DNA of 64,000 nt from Strix aluco (lineage: Eukaryota; Chordata; Aves; Strigiformes; Strigidae), in contig NC_133931.1 of the NCBI RefSeq assembly GCF_031877795.1, forward strand, positions 134,454,621-134,518,620. Reading direction: 5' to 3'. Below, one piece after another: positions 15,001 to 22,800 of this stretch. Position 1 is the first letter of the stretch; each line of letters opens with the position of its first letter. A model generated the notes under the pieces. The model saw nothing but the letters and a program-made list of their open reading frames with translations, searched no databases and was not told the origin of the DNA. A program made the position numbers and the translations under genes.

Positions 15001-15579
15001 CACTTGGAACAGTAGACTTCAGTAGCACAGTATCTTTAGTCAGCAGTTAAACACACGCTTTTATTGGAAAGATTTAATTTTTATTCTACTAAGGGTTAGG
15101 GATGAAGACTTTTCTAGCATGCCCTGCTCTAAAGTCAGCATATCTGATCCTTTTGTGCACTATTGGTACTTTACACTGAGCTGGTGTACATCCACTGCAG
15201 GCAGAAGTTGCCATCTACCTTGCCACAGCTGTATAAAAACTACAGTGGCAAACACAGTGGGAAGAGCAGAATGATGGAGAGACAGCAAGAGTATCAGAGA
15301 CAACATACCCCTCCAGGCCTCCTCTAAAACCTATATGCTCTGGAAACAGTAACGTAGGAAAATGTCTTATTAGATGCTACTAATCAGTTCTGACTTTGAA
15401 AGACTTCACTGCTTACCTCAGGCTTAGATATTAAAATGCAGAATTACTTAACATCTCCTTGTGCTGTGGGAAACCTTCCTTGTAACTAAACTAGGTGACA
15501 TTTACGTTCGTTCAGACGTGAGCACGGCTGCTATCTCTACGCCAGGAGTCTAAGAGGAGGATTTCACGCACTCAGTTAT
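1..15579. other. Gene-free upstream flank
   Basis: This is AT-rich, CpG-poor single-copy-looking DNA with scattered short chance frames. None of the open frames has a domain I recognise. In human, SCIN (a gelsolin-family gene) lies on this side of ARL4A; its conserved C-terminal gelsolin coding sequence was not seen, so its 3' end is probably beyond the left edge. A weak exon-like segment is noted at 709-788. Small low-complexity runs include an A-run near 3073. No tRNA, CR1 or LTR copy is recognisable here. Confidence 0.7.
12300..12321. other. Nine-base-pair perfect hairpin with a four-base loop
   Basis: TGCCAGCTA at 12300-12308 pairs with TAGCTGGCA at 12313-12321 around CCTG. The stem is short compared with a microRNA precursor and the flanks do not extend it. 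A further AT-rich palindrome, 11 base pairs, lies at 12088-12118. Confidence 0.6.
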
Positions 15580-16074
15580 TCTCAGCTCCTCTGGGACTGT
15601 TTGTCTCCTGTTTCATGGGGACAAGTGAAAGGCAAGAAGAGTACGGTGAGAACATACAGCCGGGCCTGGGGCCTTGGATCACTCTTATTTAGGCCACAAC
15701 AGCAAGAAACCCCGCTCACAGCGTCTCCCTCCCCTCTAACTTCGCCCGTACCGGGGCCTGCAGAGGTCCCAGGTGGTGGGAACAAGGCAGCCAACGGGCT
15801 TTTCCACAGCCGATGAGGCACGACGGGGGCCTGGAGCCTGCGATACTTGCTGCGTCACTCCAAGAGATCAGGAGCTGTACGGCCGTTTACTGAGGCTCTG
15901 ACAGCAGCACCGACCGCACTGCGGCACCCCAGCCCCCCGGGCAGCGCACTTCACCCGGGCCCCCCCAGAACCGCTCCGGGGAGCGAGGAAGGGGGATCGG
16001 GGGTGCCGCCGCAGGGAAACAGCCTCCGACCCTGCGGCGAACCGGGCGGAGCCGCGCGAGCGCAGGCGGCGGGG

Positions 16075-16082
16075 GTCACGTG
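16075..16082 (+). promoter_or_regulatory. GTCACGTG E-box (USF/TFE3-type)
   Basis: A perfect GTCACGTG octamer lies inside the CpG island about 0.8 kb upstream of the likely start region. This motif is bound by USF and MiT/TFE basic helix-loop-helix factors. Occupancy is not known from sequence; the call rests only on the exact match and its CpG-island location. Confidence 0.35.
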
Positions 16083-16423
16083 GGCAGCCGGCCGCGGGGG
16101 GGAGGCGGGCGCCGGCTGCCGCTTTGAAGCCCGTTGCTAGGCTACAGCGGGAGCGGCGGCCGGCGGCTGGGGACGGATGACGCAACGGCCGGGCGAGCAG
16201 AGCGAGGTACAGCGGCGCTCCCATTGCCGCCCCGGGAGGCTTCCCCGGGGGCGCTGCCAGCGGGAACGGGCGGGCGGCGCAGGACGTCACCGCCGGCCGC
16301 CACACCCCACCCCCCCCTTCCGCGGGCTGCGCAGCCCTGGCAGTGGCGCAGGTGCGGTGTGAGGCGCCGCCGGGACGTCTCCCAGGCCGCTAGGGGGCGT
16401 GGTTAGAGTGACAGCACCCACGT

Positions 16424-16459
16424 CCAATGAGCGCAGGCGCCTTCGGCGAAGGGGCGGGG
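16424..16459 (+). promoter_or_regulatory. Upstream CCAAT box plus GC box
   Basis: CCAAT at 16424-16428 (an NF-Y type site, followed by GAGCG) lies just before a perfect GGGGCGGGG Sp1/KLF box at 16451-16459. A GGGGGCGTGG KLF-like site lies just upstream near 16393. The same CCAAT plus GC-box pairing recurs about 390 bases downstream, suggesting alternative core promoters. Function is inferred from motifs only. Confidence 0.5.
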
Positions 16460-16756
16460 CGCCAAGGCCTGCGGGGCGCTGCCGCCCGCCCGCCGCAGGG
16501 GGTGAGAGGCTGCTGGCGCCGCCCGCCCGTTGGGGCGCGGGAGCGGCCGCTTTCCCCGAGGGGGCCGCGTAAGGCAGTGACTCCGCCCCGCGCGGGGAGG
16601 AGCGGGGTCGCTCAGGTGGGGCGTTGGGCGGAGAGCGGTGCAGCCCCCGCCGCTGCGGAGGCCGCGGCGCCTTCCCCGGCGGCACTCGGCCCCGGCGTTC
16701 GCTTGAGGACGGTAAAAGAAGAATGAGGTTCTCCGATGAGTGGCTGGTGCTGGCGG

Positions 16757-16825
16757 CCAATAGGCGAGGCGGAGCGCGCCCTTCTCCCCGCCCCCGCCGC
16801 GCGGCGGGGCCAATGAGGGGCGGGG
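16757..16825 (+). promoter_or_regulatory. Proximal promoter module: two CCAAT boxes and a GC box
   Basis: CCAAT occurs at 16757-16761 and again at 16810-16814. The second is followed within 3 bases by a perfect GGGGCGGGG at 16817-16825. This is a classical NF-Y/Sp1 arrangement, and it would place transcription starts roughly between 16850 and 16930, just upstream of the proposed untranslated first exon. The precise start site cannot be read from the sequence. Confidence 0.55.
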
Positions 16826-16874
16826 GGCGCGGCGCGCGGGGCTAGGCGCGGGCTGGGAGGCGCCTGGCCGCCAG

Positions 16875-17000
16875 ATGCGGGGGAGTCGCGGCGGCGGCAC
16901 CGACGGAGGACGCGGCGGCGGAGGACGCGGCGCGCGGGCATGGGGTGGCGGGCGGCTGTCGCCTCCCCGCGCTGAGGGACGTGCCCGCCGGCGGGGCTAG
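16875..17000 (+). promoter_or_regulatory. Upstream ORF 1 in the ARL4A leader (41 codons)
   Basis: An ATG at 16875 opens a 41-codon frame rich in Gly and Arg, ending at TAG 16998-17000, before the proposed donor. If transcription starts upstream of 16875 it could lower translation of ARL4A. Its composition is simply that of GCG/CGG-rich DNA, so the peptide itself is unlikely to be functional. Confidence 0.3.
16940..16975 (+). promoter_or_regulatory. Upstream ORF 2 in the ARL4A leader (11 codons)
   Basis: An ATG at 16940, with G at +4, opens an 11-codon frame ending at TGA 16973-16975, overlapping uORF 1 in another frame. It lies wholly in the proposed first exon. A start codon here would be met before the ARL4A ATG, so leaky scanning or reinitiation would be needed. 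Whether it lies in the mRNA depends on the transcription start. Confidence 0.35.
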
Positions 17001-17008
17001 GCCAGGCG

Positions 17009-17317
17009 GTAGGCGAGGGGCGGCGGTTGGCGGCGGCGGGGCGGCGGCGGTGAGGGGCGCAGGTGCCCGGCGAGCTGCAGTGTCGGTCGCGGCCGCCGCC
17101 GCGTCGTGGGGCGGCAGAGCCCGCCGGGCCGGGCTGGGCTGGGCCGGGCCGGGCCGGGCCGGGCGGGGGCCGTGTGGCGTTCCGCGTCGCGCTGCCTGCG
17201 GCCGCCTCCGCAGTCGGGGCGGCGGCGCCTGCGGTGGCCGGCGTGTTGTGGCCGCGGAGCCCCGTTGGAGGCGGAGGGGGGTCAGCTGCGGGCTAACGCC
17301 ACTGGTGTCGTTGGCAG
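17009..17317 (+). other. ARL4A: Probable 5'UTR intron of ARL4A (309 bases)
   Basis: The intron would begin GTAGGCG at 17009 and end TTGGCAG at 17317. A CTAAC branch-point-like sequence lies about 25 bases before the acceptor, although the polypyrimidine tract is weak. It is very GC-rich and contains the GGGCY pentamer repeat. RNA evidence would be needed to confirm the junction. Confidence 0.45.
17126..17165 (+). repeat. GGGCY pentamer tandem repeat in the ARL4A 5' intron
   Basis: Eight consecutive five-base units read GGGCC or GGGCT, the last being GGGCG, followed by further G-runs. Such repeats can fold into G-quadruplexes or hairpins and are prone to length change and assembly error. The tract is inside the proposed intron, or in the leader if that is not spliced. 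Confidence 0.9.
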
Positions 17318-17401
17318 GATCCCAGCCTAGCGCGGCGGCGAGCGTCGCCGAGGGAGCCGGCCCCTGCTCGTGGCAGCCTGCTGTCACCTCCCCTGCTGGC
17401 A

Positions 17402-18004
17402 ATGGGGAATGGACTCTCGGACCAGACGCCGATCCTCTCCAGCCTGCCCTCGTTCCAGAGTTTCCACATTGTCATCTTGGGACTGGACTCCGCTGGAAAG
17501 ACGACGGTGCTCTACAGACTGCAGTTCAATGAGTTCGTCAACACTGTCCCCACTAAAGGATTTAATACGGAGAAAATCAAAGTGACGCTGGGCAACTCGA
17601 AAACGGTCACTTTCCACTTCTGGGACGTAGGCGGCCAGGAGAAGCTGAGGCCGCTGTGGAAGTCGTACACAAGGTGCACCGATGGCATTGTGTTTGTGGT
17701 GGACTCTGTCGATGTTGAGAGAATGGAGGAGGCCAAAACAGAACTTCATAAGATCACTAGGATATCTGAAAATCAAGGAGTGCCTGTCCTTATCATTGCT
17801 AACAAGCAGGACTTAAGGAACTCTCTCTCCCTTTCTGAAATTGAGAAAATGTTAGCGATGAGCGAGCTGAGTTCTTCAACTCCCTGGCATTTGCAGCCTA
17901 CCTGTGCAATCATTGGAGATGGACTCAAAGAGGGACTGGAGAAACTACATGATATGATAATTAAGCGAAGGAAAATGTTGAGGCAGCAGAAAAAGAAGAG
18001 ATGA
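17402..18004 (+). CDS. ARL4A: ADP-ribosylation factor-like GTPase 4A (ARL4A), complete single-exon CDS
   Basis: This 200-residue protein is a small GTPase of the ARF/ARL family. Seen in sequence: Gly2 in an MGNGLSD N-terminus fits N-myristoylation; the P-loop GLDSAGKT is at residues 27-34 with Thr34 as the Mg/nucleotide residue; the switch I threonine is Thr51 in PTKGF; switch II is WDVGGQE at 74-80 with Gln79; the guanine-specificity motif NKQD is at 134-137; the G5-like CAI is at 168-170. The C-terminus (188-200) is strongly basic, ending KKKR. From the literature: ARL4 proteins exchange nucleotide quickly, sit at the plasma membrane through the myristoyl group and basic tail, can enter the nucleus through that tail, and recruit cytohesin/ARNO to activate ARF6 and actin remodelling. 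The start has G at -3 and G at +4, a good Kozak context. Length and motifs match vertebrate ARL4A, whose CDS is also in one exon. There is no frameshift or lost motif. ARL4C and ARL4D are close paralogues, but the sequence as I recall it is nearly identical to mammalian ARL4A. Confidence 0.99.
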   Translation: MGNGLSDQTPILSSLPSFQSFHIVILGLDSAGKTTVLYRLQFNEFVNTVPTKGFNTEKIKVTLGNSKTVTFHFWDVGGQEKLRPLWKSYTRCTDGIVFVVDSVDVERMEEAKTELHKITRISENQGVPVLIIANKQDLRNSLSLSEIEKMLAMSELSSSTPWHLQPTCAIIGDGLKEGLEKLHDMIIKRRKMLRQQKKKR

Positions 18005-18166
18005 GTTCTATTTTGACCTTTCTATGTTAGAGTAGTTACTTGGTCAAAATTTGACATAAGACAGCTTCCAAACCCAGGCCTGCTTGTTTGGATGCCGTTA
18101 AGCTTAGTTACGTTAAACAATCAGTTGCACAACCTTGCCGTGTGGAAGGCTGTGCAGTTACGGAAC

Positions 18167-18186
18167 TTTTTTTTTTTTTTTTTTTT
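18167..18186 (+). repeat. Poly(T) tract in the ARL4A 3'UTR
   Basis: Twenty T in a row lie between the stop codon and the proximal poly(A) signal. In the mRNA this is a U-rich tract that could bind U-rich-binding proteins such as the ELAVL/HuR or TIA families; that is inference. Confidence 0.9.
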
Positions 18187-18303
18187 AAACTAGTCTCTTC
18201 TGAGTTTTATGGCTCTGCATTATTTCAGAAGCCCTAATAGATGATGTAATACTATCAGGAAATGGATGGGTGGGTATATGTGACATGGATGTCTAAATAG
18301 CCA

Positions 18304-18309
18304 AATAAA
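18304..18309 (+). terminator. Proximal poly(A) signal of ARL4A
   Basis: AATAAA is followed about 25-40 bases later by a GT-rich stretch (TGTTGTGTTC, then ATGTTTG), the normal arrangement for cleavage and polyadenylation. Use of this site would give a 3'UTR of about 0.3 kb. Confidence 0.65.
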
Positions 18310-19138
18310 ATGAGGGTTTTCTGCTTAGTGTTGTGTTCATATGTTTGAGGGTGCCCTCTGCAAGCAATTTGCATTGAAGGTGTTCTGTGTTTTTAAACTT
18401 TTAATGCTCGTAAGTGGAGTGTTTAGGTGAACATTATACAGCTTTAAAAACATGTATGAAGCTAGTAACCCATTATTTTGAGAGGCTGTTTTTTACCTTG
18501 TTTGGGGATTTCTATGAAAGCTTGGCTACATGTGTAGTTTTTTTTTTAATTTGGCACTTTGAATTTGAATCCTGTTCAGTTCAAATACTTGAAATTTCAA
18601 GTGCTGTGGATTCTTCAAATGATAAAAGAAAGACTTTTTTGACAAGTAAAAAATGTAAACAACATGCTGGAGCATGAAAAAGTGGTTTCCCAACGTATAG
18701 CATGTTTTTGGTATGTAAGGTTTTTATTTTTTAGAAGTAGCCATTCCTCATTATACAGTGCTAATCAGGTTTAAACTGTTACTCAAAATTAGTAATTTAT
18801 TTCTGGATTATGAGTATTATGTCCTCCTACTATCAAGTTAAAAGTAAATTAATTGCAGTAAAGGAGCTATAAAGAACAACTCTGGCTGCTGTGGTTCTAA
18901 CCAGTGCAGCATTCTTTGCTCTACTGGTGACTTTTCTGGCAATAAAACAAAATTATAATGAAGTAAAGATGGAGTTAGAATTAGCAGAGCACATCTTGTA
19001 TCTTCCCGAAGTACCCCATTTTATTAAAGTGGTATTGCTATGTCACTTTCAACGTATGCTTTTTTTATTGTGACTCTTAAAGTATTTTGTGGTTAGGAAT
19101 GTAATAATGCTTTATACACTCAAACATTTGACACTACT

Positions 19139-19162
19139 GGGGGTTGAGGGGGGGGAGGGGGG
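19139..19162 (+). other. G-quadruplex motif in the ARL4A 3'UTR
   Basis: The mRNA strand carries G-runs at 19139-19143, 19148-19155 and 19157-19162. Splitting the eight-base run gives four GGG tracts with loops of 1-4 bases, which meets the usual G3N1-7 rule. It lies between the proximal and distal poly(A) signals, so only the long isoform would contain it. Confidence 0.7.
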
Positions 19163-19440
19163 AAGAAGATTTTCAAGATGGGCCTGTGTTCTGCTTTAAT
19201 TATGCTTTAAGCTGTTCTTGTTTACAGAGTGTGCAAACAGTGTTAACTGGGCAGGATAGTGCTTGACGGAAAAGGGAGGGTAGTTTTTCTTACTGGTACA
19301 GAGCTTCAAGTGACTCTTTAGATACTTGGCTAGCAATTAAAAGGGCTAAAACAGAGCCTGGATTTTTAAGACTAACTTTAGTGGTGCTGTAAAAATTCAG
19401 AATGTTAGATTCTCTTTAAACTTTTGTTGGAAATACCGGA

Positions 19441-19492
19441 TTAAAAAAAAAAACCAAAAAAACCCCAAGAAGAGTAAAAAAAAAAAAAAAGC
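19441..19492 (+). repeat. A/C-rich low-complexity tract in the ARL4A 3'UTR
   Basis: Runs of A are broken by CC and CCCC, then by AGAAGAGT, and followed by a further long A-run. In the long mRNA isoform it would be an internal A-rich tract and could prime oligo(dT) artefacts that mimic a poly(A) site. Confidence 0.85.
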
Positions 19493-19736
19493 TAAATCTA
19501 TTTCCTCCTCTTACTCAACCAGCAAAGTAATACACTTTTCTTACCTGCTGCCATGTATCAGGAGGATGACAGCTACAAACATGAATGTCAATCAATGTAA
19601 CTTAGGTATATTAAAAAAAAAATCAAACTTTTTAACCAGCAGCTGTTTGTCCGGGAGGTAACCAAAAATGCACTTTAGTGTCTTCAATAACTGAAAGTGA
19701 CAGCTGTTTTTTTTAATGACATCTTGGTCCTTTTTG

Positions 19737-19742
19737 AATAAA
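19737..19742 (+). terminator. Distal poly(A) signal candidate of ARL4A
   Basis: AATAAA is followed by a GT-rich element (TTTTGTATGTTGGTT, about 19765-19779), a good downstream element. A further AATAAA at 18941-18946 has no obvious GT-rich element behind it and is a weaker candidate. Confidence 0.55.
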
Positions 19743-19866
19743 CTGAAGTAGCTTCCAGTGGAGCTTTTGTATGTTGGTTATATATGTACCTGCACTGGTG
19801 ACATTGTAAGTCACTTACTCAAGTAATGTCTATATTTATAGAAATGTGGATGACTTCTTAAACCTC

Positions 19867-19872
19867 AATAAA
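19867..19872 (+). terminator. Most distal poly(A) signal of ARL4A
   Basis: AATAAA is followed by CA-containing sequence suitable for cleavage near 19885 and by a GTGTCTG/TTCTTGT element from about 19901. It would close the longest 3'UTR, about 1.9 kb. Confidence 0.6.
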
Positions 19873-19890
19873 CAATTCAAAACAAGCCTG

Positions 19891-22800
19891 CAGAGAGAAG
19901 GTGTCTGACTTCTTGTACTGCAGCGGTATGTTCTTACCAGCCTCTGTGCACGTGATGCTAATAACAGTAGAACTGTTTCTGTTGAAAACCAAAGTTATAA
20001 ATGTGGTGAGGCTCATAAATGTCACAGTGTTATAAATTGCAGGTATCTCATTAAAAACTTTAAATCAGTGGCATGTCTGTATATTCACAGAAGAAATATT
20101 AACTGCAGTGACTCCTTTCTGAAGCGATGGATCTTGCATAATTTGAAAAATCTTTTATATGGCTGAACCTATTTTGTGTTACGTGCAATATTTAATAGGC
20201 GATGTTGGGCATTTATCACATGTACTCACAGGTGGTACTTAATTTAGTATCTTCAGGATCATATGTCTGAAGCTGTCTGAGGGATTCACGTGTACTTAAA
20301 CCTTGGGTGAATTTCCTCCTAGGCTTTTACAGCAGTGAGTAGAATGTGAAAACTTCTAATTAGTTTCAGGACCCGAACATAGACAAGACAAACTTCATTT
20401 AGCTTGCAAATCGAAATGGCTAAGTTTGAGAGAGAAGTTTAGATACTCTCTTTCAAACCTGATTTTTTTTTTCATGTCTGTTTATGTAACTGATGGCACA
20501 TCAAAATGTAGGTTACTGACAGTCAGTCTTGAGAAAAAGTGATGCTGAGCCCTATGAATTTGGGGTGTAATTGGTCTAACATTGGCTAACATTTTCTTTG
20601 CTGTCAGGTGCACAGGGCTACTAGGCTGAGGAAGGTGAGCTGGTAGGCTGGCTCTTCGTTCGCAGTAAACAAACTGTACGATGCCAAATAATTGCTTCAT
20701 TTTGAATATTCATTAGGCTTCTATTGGGCACAGTTGAGAAGGCATCCTGCTTGAAAAAGTCAACTATTTTCTGCATATTAAACATGCTAGTGTTTATCTG
20801 GTGACAGTCTCTCTAAAGTCTTCTGTGTATAAAAACTTAATGATTTTAAATACAAAGACATGACCGATCTGTAGCACTCTGAAGGAAGATGTGAGAGAGG
20901 GTGGGGAGTAGTTTTTCTAACATGTCATTGTTGTTACAATGCGATATTTAATACTGACTTGGAAGTAGAAGACTTTGAGTGGGGGATGAGTTTTATATTC
21001 AACCTATACCTTTAGCTGTACTAGAACTGTTTTGCTGGAATATTACAGTAACTGAGTAAAATATACAAATGTAGCTGTACCTCTGACACGGTGTTCTGTC
21101 TTACTATGTCAAAGTCTTCCACTGTGAACAAAATGGTGATTGCAAGTAGAGCATTTGGTATCTCAGCCAACTGAGTTTCTGCTGGCAGAGTTCTGTCAGC
21201 CTGGGATCACTTTCTTCTGTACAATAAATTGACAGTTCTGGCCTAAATACTGGTATGTGTAAGAAAATCTTGAGAGGAGCTGAATAAGCAGGTGTAATTT
21301 TGTTACAATGTTGGAGTTGCACAACTTAAATTTTAAAATAATTTTTGCTAAAATGGGCTACAAATTACACTGTTCTTCAAGGCACTAGAAAAGTTAAATA
21401 TCTTTAACTGCTTCTACTTTAAGGAGGTATGGAAGTGCATTTAAATCAGTGCTGCACTGTTAAAAATGAACAAGCCACAAGGTCTTGTAACCTTATCGCT
21501 GTTGTCTTAGCTTACAAAAGTTGGTATGGCACTGCCTCAGCTGTTTGTGCACATGCAATCATTTAAAGTTAACCAGCCCTCTGGATCTGGTCTCTGTTTT
21601 CTAGCTGCATAGCTGTGTATTAGCTTATGACTATTTCAGCTAGAAAAAGTACTGTAGGATGGTGAGAGTTCTTCATGTTCTTGACATCACTTTAAGTTGT
21701 GTTGTGCTGAATGGGCATTTACATTTGAGAAAATACAAATAATGGTTTTCAGCTAGGTGGTAAGTAAAACCTTTCTCTCTTCAAATTTTCATGTTTAATT
21801 GAGACATGATTGATCCTTTTTGTGTGGAAAGCAGTACCCACAGACAGCCCACAGTTCCCAGCCTGATTTAGAGAGGAGCTTCTGTACCACCTTACACAGC
21901 ACTTGGTCCTGCAGCAGTTTATTACCAGAGACACGGTAGTCACAGAGCAGCCAGGAGCTGATAGCTGTCTGGTCGGGTGGGTGCTAGCTAAGCCCTTCTG
22001 GACCCCAGCAGGTCTGCGTGAGGGCAGCTCTGCCTTCTTGGGGGGGATTATCTGCATCTTGGATCATCATCTGTTTGCAAACAGCAGGGTGTTAATTAGT
22101 GTCTGGCTGAAACTTTTTGTTGAGAGGTAAGTGTCATTCTTGGCATGGGAGGAGGATTTAGATACTGCGTTAATGCTGCAAAGAAGGATTTGGTAAAGCA
22201 GAGTGTGGAAAACAGCCAATCTGCATATACTATATATAGGGCACCACCCCTAACATGCAGTCTTGATTCAGCTGTGTGGATTGCAATGCATGAAGGCTAG
22301 CAAACGTGTGCTTGTAACGCTGTCTTCCTTTAACTTCTTCTGAGAGAGAAATCTAGGCATGAATCAGTGCTTTTTGGATCAGTGTTGTTACTTTACTGGT
22401 GGGTGACTCATCTTTTGAGAGGGTCACAGTTTACAACCTTGTAGCTTCGTGTCCCTGAGCTAAAAACAATTCTTGTCAGTACTGCAAGGGATGTGTAGGG
22501 GAGCTGTGAATGGGCATTGTCTTCTGTTTGCTTACTCTGGGGAATAAGGAAAGCATTTATTTTTTTATTTTCTTTAATCCTGACTGACATAGGTATGTGA
22601 AGGCCGGCCCCTCTCATGCTGCTCTGTAGGCTGTGATTATTTTTAGGAGCAGTACAAGACTGCAGAGCTGTGTGGATAAACTCTTGAGTGTGTTTTTAAA
22701 CTAAAGGGAAATACACGGTGTGACTTCGCAGCAGGGTTATGCCTGGGGTTGTCATATGGGCTCCCACAGCCATCCTACCTATCTGAGAACAAAATAAAGG

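Larger units (their letters stand above)
16850..17008 (+). other. ARL4A: Probable 5' untranslated exon 1 of ARL4A
   Basis: The 5' boundary is approximate, set by the CCAAT/GC-box module just upstream. The 3' boundary is a GTAGGCG donor whose GT is at 17009-17010. Splicing to the acceptor ending at 17317 would join this GC-rich leader to the coding exon. Mammalian ARL4A transcripts also have untranslated exons ahead of a single coding exon, which supports the model. Alternatives are an unspliced leader running through to 17402, or a different donor in this GT-containing GC-rich DNA. Confidence 0.45.
15580..17480. promoter_or_regulatory. CpG island spanning the ARL4A promoter and first exon
   Basis: GC content and CpG density rise sharply from about 15.6 kb, peak between about 16.0 and 17.3 kb, and fall within the ARL4A coding exon. 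The flanks on both sides are AT-rich and CpG-poor. This is the usual promoter type for a broadly expressed vertebrate gene and explains the many long spurious open frames on both strands here. No TATA box is apparent near the likely start, so initiation is probably dispersed. An upstream divergent transcript is possible but nothing in the sequence proves one. Confidence 0.93.
18005..19890 (+). other. ARL4A: ARL4A 3' untranslated region (longest form)
   Basis: The stretch after the TGA at 18002-18004 is AT-rich, without long reading frames, and ends beyond the distal AATAAA at 19867. It holds a run of 20 T at 18167-18186, AUUUA pentamers at 18795-18799 and 19834-19838, a G-quadruplex motif at 19141-19162, A/C-rich low-complexity sequence near 19440-19492 and four AATAAA hexamers. 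These suggest alternative polyadenylation and possible mRNA-stability control. The extent is inferred from poly(A) signals. Confidence 0.7.

Noticed and set aside
15868..16305. 145-codon open frame on the - strand in the CpG island
   Set aside because: Low stop-codon frequency in GC-rich DNA explains it. Composition is Ala/Pro/Arg/Ser-rich with no domain.
16945..17532. 195-codon open frame overlapping the ARL4A start
   Set aside because: It is Gly/Ala/Arg-rich because of GC-rich DNA and runs out of frame into the ARL4A CDS. Similar long frames exist on both strands across the CpG island. No domain is recognisable.
18941..18946. AATAAA as a further ARL4A poly(A) site
   Set aside because: No GT-rich element follows at a suitable distance, so it is probably not used.
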